Shown here one piece after another: positions 1-10,200 of a stretch of DNA of 43,132 bases. Positions within the stretch are counted from its first letter, which is position 1. Every line of letters begins with the position of its first letter. Source of the DNA: a virus. The translations under genes and the position numbers were made by a program. The notes under the pieces are model-generated. The model was not told the DNA's origin. It made no database searches and saw nothing but the letters and a program-made list of their open reading frames with translations. Where the stretch lies: IMG/VR virus record IMGVR_UViG_3300013286_000020, positions 1-43,132 of that record. The stretch is one strand, 5' to 3'.

Positions 1-50
1 CTCTTGTATTTTTGACTCCAGCCTTCGCTTAAAAGTTCTTGTATTCTCAT
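1..50 (-). CDS. Start of a truncated gene, unknown product
   Basis: An ATG at 50-48 on the minus strand opens a frame that runs off the left edge of the window. The visible N-terminus reads MRIQELLSEGWSQKYK. It starts five bases after the stop of the gp13-like gene and so probably continues the same transcript. Only 16 codons are visible. The start looks like that of many short phage proteins beginning with an amphipathic helix, but no family can be assigned. Confidence 0.5.
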   Translation of the reverse strand, partial: MRIQELLSEGWSQKYK

Positions 51-55
51 ATTAA

Positions 56-835
56 TTATCCAATAACAAATGTGTACCCAGTGCCGCCAGACACTAGAGT
101 TTCTAATTCTTTGTCCAACGCGGTAATTTCTTCTTTACCTGCAGACTTTAATTCTCCGCCATTTAAACTACCGCCACCCTGTGGGCCTGCAATATTTTGA
201 AACTTGCTACGAGCTTCGCCTAGTATAATTTTACAATGCGCCAGAGTATAATCTCGTATCCATTGTTTAGCATATAAATCTGTTAGCAATACATAATCTG
301 GGCGATGATTATACACTTGTAACATGATCACTTCTCCGTCCATAAAAGGGCGCTGTAAAATTCTAAGTGTGCGGCTGTATTGTATATATTCAAACTCAAT
401 GTAGCTACCAAACATGCGCCCTACCATTTCTTGATATTGTGCAAACATGTCGTAGGTAGCAATGCCGCCCAGCATGGTTGAGTTTAACAAATAAGTGTTT
501 GTGTAGGCCAAGTTGAAAGGTTCAAAATTACTGCCTGTTCCGCCACCTGTTCTTGATCCCAGTGTTCTACGATGTGCATTTCTAACTGTGATTACTTCTT
601 TAGGTAAAATATAATCATTGGTGTCTTTTTTAGCTTCTAACATCAAGTAGCTTTCTTCTACAGCATTAGGGCTACGCTGACGGAAACGATTGAGTGTTTT
701 TTCAAGGGCAACTTCGTAATGTACAGGGTCTAGTTCAACATCGATCATGCCGTCACCCAGCATTAGGCGCACATAATCAAACACATTTTGGCGTTCTTGT
801 TGTGGATTCGGCGTTTCAGTTGTTTGTGCAGTCAT
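56..835 (-). CDS. 13: Neck / head-completion protein, T4 gp13-like
   Basis: This 259-residue protein resembles the T4 gp13 family, which forms the neck ring with gp14 and closes the DNA-filled head before tail joining. The recognisable part is near residues 19-66, a helical segment with YVRLMLGDGMIDVELDP followed by a conserved stretch of basic and acidic residues. A central region rich in Tyr, Met and Phe (about 110-190) is also typical. T4 gp13 is about 309 residues, so this is somewhat shorter. The likely partner, gp14, lies directly upstream on the opposite strand, whereas in T4 the two genes run the same way. A late promoter octamer TATAAATA (851-858) and a GGGAGA ribosome site precede the ATG. 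The family call is from recalled sequence patterns. Confidence 0.75.
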   Translation of the reverse strand: MTAQTTETPNPQQERQNVFDYVRLMLGDGMIDVELDPVHYEVALEKTLNRFRQRSPNAVEESYLMLEAKKDTNDYILPKEVITVRNAHRRTLGSRTGGGTGSNFEPFNLAYTNTYLLNSTMLGGIATYDMFAQYQEMVGRMFGSYIEFEYIQYSRTLRILQRPFMDGEVIMLQVYNHRPDYVLLTDLYAKQWIRDYTLAHCKIILGEARSKFQNIAGPQGGGSLNGGELKSAGKEEITALDKELETLVSGGTGYTFVIG

Positions 836-850
836 CTTGGTCTCCCATTA

Positions 851-858
851 TATTTATA
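851..858 (-). promoter_or_regulatory. T4-type late promoter for gp13-like gene
   Basis: Read on the minus strand this is TATAAATA, the exact T4 late -10 octamer recognised by the gp55 sigma factor. It ends 15 bases before the gp13 ATG, so the transcript would have a leader of roughly 8-12 bases containing GGGAGA. No -35 element is expected for this promoter class. Confidence 0.75.
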
Positions 859-860
859 CA

Positions 861-867
861 CTAAATA
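861..867 (+). promoter_or_regulatory. Possible late promoter for gp14 (CTAAATA)
   Basis: CTAAATA on the plus strand differs slightly from the late octamer and lies only five bases before the gp14 ATG at 873. It abuts the opposite-facing TATAAATA at 851-858, giving a near-palindrome of 17 bases. If used, the transcript would begin at or next to the start codon and be essentially leaderless. No Shine-Dalgarno is seen for gp14. Confidence 0.4.
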
Positions 868-872
868 TACAT

Positions 873-2168
873 ATGCCACGCTTATCACTATATAGGCCCG
901 AAAAGGGCAATGACTACAAGTACATAGATCGTCAGATCTCTGAAATGTTCCAGGTTGGGGGTACTGATGTACACCTGCACAAATATCTTGGGACTAATAC
1001 TGATGCGGCAAATGCCACTGCTGATCAACCCAACTATGCCGCAACCAGCATAACAAATATACAAGACTTGCTGTTGTTAGAAAACCGTGATAGAACCTAT
1101 GACACCAGTATCTTTACAATTCGTGGAATTTACAATGTAGCAGACATTGACTTTAATCTAAGTCAATTTGGTCTGTTTATCGACAACGATACTGTTTTCA
1201 TGACAGTGCATATCAATGACTTTGTTGAGTACATTGGTCGCAAGCCCATATCAGGTGATGTGGTAGAACTACCTCATCTTAAAGATGAATTTGCTCTGGG
1301 TACCGCAGATGTTGCCTTACCAAGATTTTTTGTAATTACTGAAGTGGGCCGTGCTGCCGAAGGTTTTAGCCGCACTTGGTATCCACACTTGTACAGATTA
1401 AAGTTAAACAAGATTGCTAACCAACAACAGTATGCCAGTATCTTTAATGTGCCAACAGATACTGACGCCAATTTTGTTGGACCCTACACTGCTGGAACTG
1501 CATACACAGCTGGTCAGATTGTCAGCTATCAAAGTCAATTATACACTGTAACCAACAATACCAATTCAGCAGTGCCGCCGGATGTGGCATTCTTTACTCC
1601 TTATACCGGAACCACATTGGCCAGCGTGACCAACACTGCGGCAATCAATTTGAGTATCAATGACAGTATACTGGCCCAAGCAGAAGCCGATGCACCGTTA
1701 AGTGGTTACGAAACTAGGCAGTTCTTCACACTGGCAGTTGACCCCGATACTGGTCATCCCTTGTTAAAGACCGTGGATGAATCTACCGTCACAGCGGATA
1801 TGGATACTGAAGATGCCAGCGCATTTCATCAGCGTCCGAGTCGAACTGGATATAGCGGATATTTACTGGGTGACGGATTCCCCAGCAACGGTTACTATTT
1901 TGGACACGGCATTGTATTTCCAGTACAGGCACAAAACGGGGATTTCTTTTTACGCACTGATTTTATGCCCAACCGGTTGTTCAAATATGATGGTCGTAGA
2001 TGGTTGAAGTACGAAGACGATGTTAGAACAACCATGACCAATACAGATACTAGAAACACTCTCAAAGGCGGTTTCATTAACAATACCAAAGTGAACGAAA
2101 TTGCAGGACAACCTGTTCAAGAACGACAATCACTGTCTAAAGCACTTAGACCCAAGGCAGATTTATAA
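873..2168 (+). CDS. 14: Neck protein, T4 gp14-like, with inserted carbohydrate-binding-like module
   Basis: The N-terminus MPRLSLYRPEKGNDYKYID followed by QISEMFQVGGTDVHLHKYLG is characteristic of T4 gp14-type neck proteins of aquatic phages, which join head and tail together with gp13. I place the start at the ATG at 873, because the family begins here. An in-frame TTG at 837 would add 12 residues, but they lie across the late promoters. The protein is 431 residues against 256 in T4. Residues about 203-247 (nt 1480-1612) contain YTAGQIVSYQSQLYTV, which resembles the CBM5/12-like repeats of the 1833-residue fibre protein at 24036-29537. The tail end (about 300-431) includes Tyr/Gly-rich segments and a WLKYEDDVR stretch. 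The stop overlaps the gp15 ATG by one base (TAATG), so the two are translationally coupled. Confidence 0.8.
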   Translation: MPRLSLYRPEKGNDYKYIDRQISEMFQVGGTDVHLHKYLGTNTDAANATADQPNYAATSITNIQDLLLLENRDRTYDTSIFTIRGIYNVADIDFNLSQFGLFIDNDTVFMTVHINDFVEYIGRKPISGDVVELPHLKDEFALGTADVALPRFFVITEVGRAAEGFSRTWYPHLYRLKLNKIANQQQYASIFNVPTDTDANFVGPYTAGTAYTAGQIVSYQSQLYTVTNNTNSAVPPDVAFFTPYTGTTLASVTNTAAINLSINDSILAQAEADAPLSGYETRQFFTLAVDPDTGHPLLKTVDESTVTADMDTEDASAFHQRPSRTGYSGYLLGDGFPSNGYYFGHGIVFPVQAQNGDFFLRTDFMPNRLFKYDGRRWLKYEDDVRTTMTNTDTRNTLKGGFINNTKVNEIAGQPVQERQSLSKALRPKADL

Positions 2169-3772
2169 TGTTATACTATTACGACGGACAATTAAGAAGA
2201 TACCTAATACAGGTCATACGATTACTCAGCAACTTTGTGGTCAAATATGGTGACGGTACCCTGGTAAGAGTGCCAGTTATCTATGGAGATCCAGATAGGC
2301 AAGTTGACAACATCATCAGTCAGAACAGTGAAAATACTCTGTTGAGTGCTCCCAAGATTGCAGTGTATATCAGCGACTTTCAGTTGGATCGTAGTAGATT
2401 GAGTGATGCTTCTTACATCGGAAAAATCAATATTCGTGAACGAGACATTGATCCAGACACTGGGGCATATACCAGCGGTCAAGGTGCCAACTACACTGTT
2501 GAACGACTGATGCCTACTCCGTTCAAATTGACATTGAAAGCAGACATATGGTCAACCAGCACTGATCAAAAATTACAGATATTAGAACAGATGCTGGTGT
2601 TGTTCAATCCCAGTTTGGAAATACAAACTTCAGACAACTTCATTGACTGGACCAGTTTGAGCGTGGTTGATCTTGATCAGCTGGTGTTCAGTAGTAGGCA
2701 AATACCCACTGGACAAGCTACAAATTTTGACATAGCAACACTAACACTAACTACTCCTGTATGGTTAACTCCGCCGGCAAAAGTAAAAAAATTAGGCGTT
2801 GTTACCAACTTGATCAGCAGTATGTTTGGCAGTATTGATCCTGCTATCCCAGATTACATCAATGGGTTGGGCACAGATCCCAACAGCGGAAGCCGTGTTC
2901 CCGGTGCTCCGTTGTTTAATAAAAAAACAACTATTGGCAATTTTGATATACTAGTGTCTGACGATATGATAAGGCTGATCAGCAGCACACAGCCAGGCGC
3001 ATACCTGCACTGGACCATTGTGTTAGATCAACTTCCTGGAAAGTATCATGCAGGACTTACTAAAATCTATTTGTTACAACAAGATACTTCGGAAGTTTCC
3101 GGAACAATAAGTGTTAATCCTCTAAACGACAGTATGGTCAGTGTGGCTTGGGATCCGGATTCATTTCCAACCAATACCTTGATTGTGGGCCCTGGCAGGT
3201 CGTTGGGCTCCAGAGGCAGTTTTGATGCCGTAATTGATCCTAGTACAAAGGGACCTAGAGGTAGCGGATTGCCTAACCCCGTACCAGGCACTAGATATCT
3301 CATACTGGAAAACATCGGCGGCGGCGTTAGAGAAACTTACATTGCTGCGGCTAGGACTCAGCTGATTGACACAGGTGTTGAGTTTCACAAGGTAAAAACT
3401 TATCATGTGTTTGTCAACGGCAGCGAAGTGGGATTAAATCCTCCCATTGAACGCAACGGAAATTTATTAATCGTGACCAGTGCTCCGATAGCCATTGGCA
3501 GTACTGTACAGTATGTGCTAAATCTAAACGAAGACGGGCCTGATGCATGGAAAAACAACAACGGCAGTGACTTTATTGCCGATGCCAACGATATTATTGA
3601 GTGGGACGGAAACACATGGCATGTGGTATTTTCTGCTCACGAAACAACCGATCAAATAGTCTATCAAACTAATTACTATACGATGGTTCAATACAAGTGG
3701 AACGGGGTAGCCTGGACAAAAACATTTGTAGGTGAATACAAGCGTGGTGATTGGAGACTAGAATTAGCCTAA
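2168..3772 (+). CDS. 15: Tail completion / sheath terminator, T4 gp15-like, extended
   Basis: The first 220 or so residues match the pattern of T4 gp15, the hexamer that caps the tail tube and sheath and docks to the neck: MLYYYDGQLRRYLIQVIRLL, then VRVPVIYGDP, then PFKLTLKADIWS and a beta-rich stretch ending in VWLTPPAKVKKLG. T4 gp15 is 272 residues; this protein is 534. The extra C-terminal half (about 226-534) is beta-rich and ends with NDIIEWDGNTWHVVF and GEYKRGDWRLELA. I recall similar ends in marine T4-like relatives, so the extension is probably ancestral to this lineage. It sits immediately after gp14 and its 3' end overlaps the Nudix gene by 22 bases. Confidence 0.75.
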   Translation: MLYYYDGQLRRYLIQVIRLLSNFVVKYGDGTLVRVPVIYGDPDRQVDNIISQNSENTLLSAPKIAVYISDFQLDRSRLSDASYIGKINIRERDIDPDTGAYTSGQGANYTVERLMPTPFKLTLKADIWSTSTDQKLQILEQMLVLFNPSLEIQTSDNFIDWTSLSVVDLDQLVFSSRQIPTGQATNFDIATLTLTTPVWLTPPAKVKKLGVVTNLISSMFGSIDPAIPDYINGLGTDPNSGSRVPGAPLFNKKTTIGNFDILVSDDMIRLISSTQPGAYLHWTIVLDQLPGKYHAGLTKIYLLQQDTSEVSGTISVNPLNDSMVSVAWDPDSFPTNTLIVGPGRSLGSRGSFDAVIDPSTKGPRGSGLPNPVPGTRYLILENIGGGVRETYIAAARTQLIDTGVEFHKVKTYHVFVNGSEVGLNPPIERNGNLLIVTSAPIAIGSTVQYVLNLNEDGPDAWKNNNGSDFIADANDIIEWDGNTWHVVFSAHETTDQIVYQTNYYTMVQYKWNGVAWTKTFVGEYKRGDWRLELA

Positions 3773-4206
3773 CTAACGAACAAATTGATTGTAGCGGAGC
3801 ATTGATATGTGCTCGCAGCACAGGGCGATTTCTGCTGTTGCAAAAGTGTGAAGGCAAACATGCAGGTCGTTGGGGACTAGTGGGCGGAACCAATCACCTA
3901 GGCGAATCAGCCTGGCAAGGACTTAAAAGAGAAATTGAAGAAGAACTTGGTCTATTGCCCGACATTAAAAAAACATTGCCTTTAGAACGATTTGTGTCTA
4001 ATGACAGCATGTTTAATTTTCACACTTATTTTTGCGTAGTGGACAGTGAGTTTGTACCTACTCTGAGCAACGAGCATATTGCTTGGGGATGGTTCAATTT
4101 AGATGCACTTCCTAAACCTGTACACAAGGGATTGGATCTCAGTCTGCGTAATAGAATTATACAAACCAAGATACAAACAGTTATCGATATTATCGATAAT
4201 CTTTAA
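3751..4206 (+). CDS. Nudix hydrolase
   Basis: A complete Nudix box is present at residues about 46-68: G, five residues, E, seven residues, then REIEEELGL. This fits the consensus GX5EX7REUXEEXGU that binds the metal ions and diphosphate. Nudix enzymes cleave nucleoside diphosphates linked to another moiety; the substrate here cannot be told. The 151-residue length is normal for a single-domain member. The only start that keeps the first beta strand is TTG at 3751, inside the end of gp15, with GGTGA just upstream; a rarer codon nearer the domain is possible. Its stop overlaps, tail to tail, the stop of the 2256-residue gene on the other strand (shared bases 4203-4206). The gene ends the short plus-strand unit 14-15-Nudix. 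Confidence 0.85.
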   Translation: METRISLTNEQIDCSGALICARSTGRFLLLQKCEGKHAGRWGLVGGTNHLGESAWQGLKREIEEELGLLPDIKKTLPLERFVSNDSMFNFHTYFCVVDSEFVPTLSNEHIAWGWFNLDALPKPVHKGLDLSLRNRIIQTKIQTVIDIIDNL

Positions 4207-7200
4207 GCCTGTGCTTCCGACCAACGCACCAATATGTTGGTTGGCACACTGCCAGTACCGCTTGATCGATACAGATTAATAGCCAGCACATCTGGACCGT
4301 TTGGATAGCATCCTCGGCCACCCAGTGTGGTATTGGTCAATTCTTTCAAATCACTCAAATCAAGCACTGTGGTAGTTCCAGGTGCTGCAATGAAAGAAAA
4401 CACAGTTTCGCCAGGCAGTGCATAAGCAGGCAAACCAAATTGGAATGTTATTGCTGTAGCTGCTGCCACCGCTTGCAAAGAGGTCTGTGTAAAGGTCACT
4501 CTATAGTAGCTGGTTACGCCAAAGGTCAACAAAGTACTGACTGATGATATGGTAGTTCCACTGGGGTAATAGGTAGGAGTTACTACCAATGTTCCAGTTG
4601 CGGCACTGTATGCACCAACCAGCGTTTCCCACGAAGCTTGACTAAAATACAAGAAGCTGGTGTTGGTCGGTACAATGGCAGGAGTTAATGAAATTTGCGG
4701 TGTTACCAGTCCACCGCTTAGGCCAGTCTGGTTAGTTGCCACATTGGTAAACGAAACACTGCTGTTTCCTCCGCCGCTAACTACAGGAGCAGTAATCAAG
4801 TTAAATGCAGCTGCTGTTGGGACTCCTGTACTACCGGTAACTGTTACATAGGTACCCACCGGGTAAGGAGTAAACGACTGCGTACTAAATGTAATATTAG
4901 CTACATTGCTGGTCAATGTTCCGCCAGTCAATGCCAGAGAGATCAACGGTGCTAGTGTTGGTACACTGAGAGTCAATGTATAGTAGGCAATAGTTGACAG
5001 AGTAACTGTAGCACCGTTAGTTACCGCAGTTGTGATACCTGTACTAAATGTCACAGGATAATAACTAACTCCCCCAAAGGTAGTCAAGGCACCAATATTG
5101 CTAATTGTGGTGCCTATGGCAAACTTGGTGTCGTTAACTGTATTACCGGTAACCCCGGTGGCAATTGGCAGTGCTGACCAGCTGGCCTGTGTGAAGTTGA
5201 TCACAGTAGTACCAGCGGTGTAAGTGCCCAATCCATTGGCACCACCTATTCCAAAAAGAGTAGAGACATTAGACTGGCCTGGTCCGTGTCCGCTTAGAGC
5301 ATTGGCGCTTAGATTTACCTGATAGTAGTTAATGCCGCTGGAGTTGAACGGTCCAACTATACCAGTTACTGTAGTACCTGTCGGGAATGATGCATCTACA
5401 ATAAAAACTCCGGTAACCAATTTATTTGAGTCAACTCCGTTTTGACTTAAGAAAAGTATATTGTTATTTGCATTAGTTGCAAATACCGATGCAATACTAG
5501 CGGTAATCTGTCCTCTTATTGTAGACACCGGTGCTGCACTAGGGCTGACAGAAGTAACTGTAGTACCACCACTGAATCTAGTATCAGTTGTGGCAAAGGC
5601 ATAACCTGTGGCAGCGCCGCTGGCATCCCAACTAGCTTTGCTAACATAGATAACTGTTGTGCCAATAGCAGTGTTGAATGCTACATTGGCTGGCAAACTG
5701 ATCTGTGCAGTAGGTGCAGCAATGGTAGTGGCAGTTGAAGTTACATTAGATGCACCCCCTGACCAGGATACTGAGCCGCCAGGTGCTACCTGTACAAAGC
5801 TGGGTTGTCCGCCGGCAGCACTGCTGGATAAACCTGTCCATCCAATAGCTGCTGGGTTGACTGGATAGTTTTGAGGATTTAATATACCTTGCACAACGAT
5901 ACCACCAGTGACCGGAGTATTACCTACACCAGTGTACCCGTCAGATGTGATTTGTATTTCTTTTAATAGCAGTTGCGCACGATTGATCAGCTCTCGATCG
6001 CCAAGATCTCCAATTACCGCATTTGACACACTGGGAGCCAGTCTTACCAAGAAGGCAGTGTAGATTGTTGTAGTGGCACTTAAACCAGTAGATGCATAGT
6101 TGAACAAGTAACCACGATCGCTGTCAAAACCACCATCTGTTACAAAAGCACTACCCCAATGGCTAATGATTGGACTAATGGTATTGTCAACTAGTATAAC
6201 TCCAGTGTTGATCTCATGTGTAGTGGCAGATCCAGCTGTATATGTGCGGGTGGAACCAGCTACAAAGTTAACCATGGGCGCGGCTCTGACACAGTTGATC
6301 AAATTGTTTCCACTCTTTCCGCCTACAAATATCAATTCGTTGTCAATGTATACTATGCATGAATCTGTAGGAAAGTAAGTGGTATCAGTCAAAGGAATGG
6401 TTGTGGCTGATGCAGAAATGCTGGCAGAAAGTTTACTCACAGCACTTTCGTTGACAACTTCGTAACGCACCGGCATGTTACCTGTACGCATATAGGCTTC
6501 TGTGTTAACATTGCTGTTGCGAATTCTATGTACGAATACAAAATTACCATCGGATCCACGCATCATGTAATCAATAAATCCAGCACCATACCACGACCAT
6601 TGTAATCCAATCATCTGCATTTTGCCTATGTCAATATTATAACCGCTAGGACCAGTGCCGTCACAATTATCTAGATTCCATTGGCCCTGAGGTGTTACAA
6701 AATCTTGTATCAAACAGGCCTTGGCAGCTACTACATTGTTGGTTCCTCTATAGTCAGGTGTCACTGACAAGCTGGTTTGACTAGTGACAGCAGAAACCAC
6801 ATGTGTCATACCGCGTATAACGATACGATCACCTGCTTTAAGCTGATCTCTAAATCTAGTACCAACCCCGGTTACGGCATTAGTGTCAACTACTACACTT
6901 ACAGTTCCGCTTAATTGATAAGTTGAAGATCGTCGGCAGCAGGACAAATAGCGACCGTCATACTGGAAGAACATGCCGTTTTGGTCGTCAAAAGTTCCTG
7001 CTCTCACCGAAGCCCCGTGCCATCCCGATACTGTCATCTGTGCTACTGTGCTAATTGATGCATATATGTTGCCCAAAACGGTTTGTGCCCGCACATTCAA
7101 TGTTCGTTCGTCAATGATCGATGTTACAATATAAGTACCGTTGTAACCGGCGGTGTCAACACCTACAATTCTGATTTTGCCGCCGGTTTGCAGGCCGTGA

Positions 7201-10200
7201 TCAGTGTCATCTGTGCTCAGCGTTATCAAAGATCCTACAGCAGTACCGGACGCACTAAGACTAGCAATATTATAGCTAGGTGCAAATAATGCTCCGGTTG
7301 TATACATAATACCCTTACCAGATTGGTAACGAATATATTTCTTACTCATACGAATTGCTTGAGCACCGTGTTGTGGTCCGCCGGTACCTAACTGTACTCC
7401 GCCGTCAAATGGTCTGTGAATGAAGAAACTATTGGGTTTGGCATACACTTGTCCGATCAGAGTAATCGCAGTATCTATGATTCCTGAAGTTCTTGCTGTA
7501 TAAATCACAGTGTTCAGACTCGGTGTCTGCTCAATAAAGCACGGTCCATTAGCTAGTGCATGATTAGTACCTGTACTAGTTATATTGACTAAAATACTTG
7601 TACCGGGAACTAGTCCGTGATTATTGGCAAAAGTTATTTGTATCTTGCCAATGGCTGCGGTATTGACCGTTGTGGCGTTGGCAATTGTAGCTGTGGTAAA
7701 ATCACTTAATGATACTGTGGAGTAAAAACTTATACTAGCGCCAGAGGATGCTGTACCCGAAGTAGAGGCTGTGGCAACAGCAGTACCACTTAGTGTAACT
7801 ACAGTCACTAAGACATCGTTTGCCGGAGTTGCTCCGCCTAGACTTGTTCCTAAGATTTTCACCACATCGTTCACAGCGTAGAGACTGCCGCCTAGATTGG
7901 CTGTCGCTGTATAAACGCCGCTATTTCTAGTTATATTAAATGTTGCACCAGAGCCTAATGCAACATTTGTACCAATTAGTGTAGTGAATAGAGCGTTGGA
8001 AGATTTTGCTGCTGGAACTGTGGATATTGCAGTGCCTGCGATTGTGAAATTAACGATAGCGCCTGTGACAATGTTTACATTGGTCACTGTAATGACCAAA
8101 TTATTAGCAGGTGCTGCGCCGCCTAGGCTTGTTCCTAGAATAGTCAGTGTGTCGTTGGCGCGATAGTTTGTGCCGCCATTGTTTAACACTAGGGTATATG
8201 TAGTGGCTAATTTTGATACAGTAAATAACGCTGTAGATCCCGCAACACTGACAGTACTATCCGCAGGTATATTGCTGTATGTCGTGATACTGCCTTGTAC
8301 TAGATCAGTAATACTACCTTGTGCATTTACAGCAGTCACTGTGACTACCAAATTATTACCAGGAGTGGTGCCTCCTAGACTTGTTCCTAGGATAGTCAGT
8401 GTATCTCCTATAGCATAGGCAATACCTCCGTTATTCAGTGCTAGTTGATAAGCACCTAACAGTGTTGTTATGGTAAGTCTAGCATCAACACCGGCACCGC
8501 TAGTACTAGCAGATATGTTGGCAAAAGTGGATTCACCGCTTATGCCAGAGCCACTATAGACGCTAGTACCAGTAACAGCACCGGTTCCGTTGACTGAAGT
8601 AACAGAGATGATCAAATCATTATTTGGGGTCACACCACCTAGGCTATTGCCTAATATTTTGACACGATTGCTGACAGAGTATCCAGACCCTGCTGTAGTG
8701 ATGTTGATACTATATACACCGCCTATTCTTGTTACTGAAAATACGGCGCCACTACCTGAAGAAACAATATTGGTTCCAGATACGCCGTAGTATGTTTGTA
8801 TATTTCCGGCATATGATGCTGTAAAAGGAGAACTTAAGGTTACGGTATTTCCTGTAAGTGAAGTCACATAATTGACTGCCCCGGTGCCGTTATCAATGGC
8901 AAATCCTCCAAGAATTCCAGTGGCAGCTACTACTGTGAAACTGGTATCTCCTATACTGATAGGCGTAGCAACATTGGCGGTAACTTGAAGCCCACCGGAG
9001 CCCACTGTGCCTGTTACCTGAGTTCCTGTGTTGATACCTGTGCCGGACACCGGTACGCCAGACACAGGGGGAGTTCCTGAAAATGCTATTTGATTACTGC
9101 CCGGAGGTGTAGTGAACTGTGTGGTAAATGAGCCTGTGGCTCCGTTTGAAAAAACTGTAAATGCTGGATTTCCTATTGAAGCTCCTGTATAGAAAGCTCC
9201 CTTGCGCAACTGTGTATAGTTTGAACTCAGCACATCACCGCTGTTAAGGCCTACCTTGCTGGTAGCGTAATAGGTGAAAGTAGACGGAGTTGTCACACTA
9301 TTGACTAAAAAGCTGCCTTGTGCTCGACTAAAACCAGTCACTGAGTTAGAAAAAGCTGTAATGGTAAACGGTGTACCTATTGTAAATGCGTGAGGACTAA
9401 CAGTAGTAACAGTGATCAAACTAGATCCGATGTTGTTAGTTCCTGTAGATGCATCTGTGCTTACTGATACAACCGAAATATCTGTTCCAGGTACTTCATA
9501 AATTGAGGGGTATCCTCTAGCTATTCCAATAGCCTGCCACTTGGTAGGTTGTAATCCATATTCAAAGTCAGCATCCAACATGCTTTGAGGAGGAGCAACT
9601 CGTTGTCTCTCAATAGCATCAGTACCAAAGTCATAAGGTCTAGTTCGTATCTCTTTGTCTTCAACAAAAATCTGTATACCATCTGTTTTAAGAGCAGTAG
9701 TAGTGTCAATATCAAAGGTTATAACTGTAACATAATCAGCTGTCTGCTTGAACGCTGGAAAATCACTGTCTGGATATGTGGTATTCGCGCCATAGGTAGT
9801 GGTCAAGTTTACACCTGCAGCATGTGAGGAGTCTGAAAAATTGTACAGTATGGTATTAGTTGTAGTGTCTGTGATCAATAACAACTGTTCAAGCCTAAAG
9901 ATACCTTGTAATTTGATAGTAGTTACACCGTTGACCAGTGCGGGCAAACTGCCAACACCGTTTTGCATCACTGCGGTCAATATGCCAGACAGAGTAGTAA
10001 TACGGGCAGCGGCTGCTGTTTCATATGTGATTGAACCATTGGTATATCGCTGTACTACATTTTGCAATGGTGTATACGCAGCTTGAGTTAAAATATAGTT
10101 GTTGATCAATACCGCTATGAACTGATGTGTTAGAACTTCTGGGATCCTACTACCTGTGATTAAAGGACTTCCGTTGTTCCAGTATCTAGATGCAGTTAGG

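Noticed and set aside
837-872. In-frame TTG start of gp14 adding 12 residues
   Set aside because: The extra residues cover the two late promoters and the family begins at the ATG at 873.
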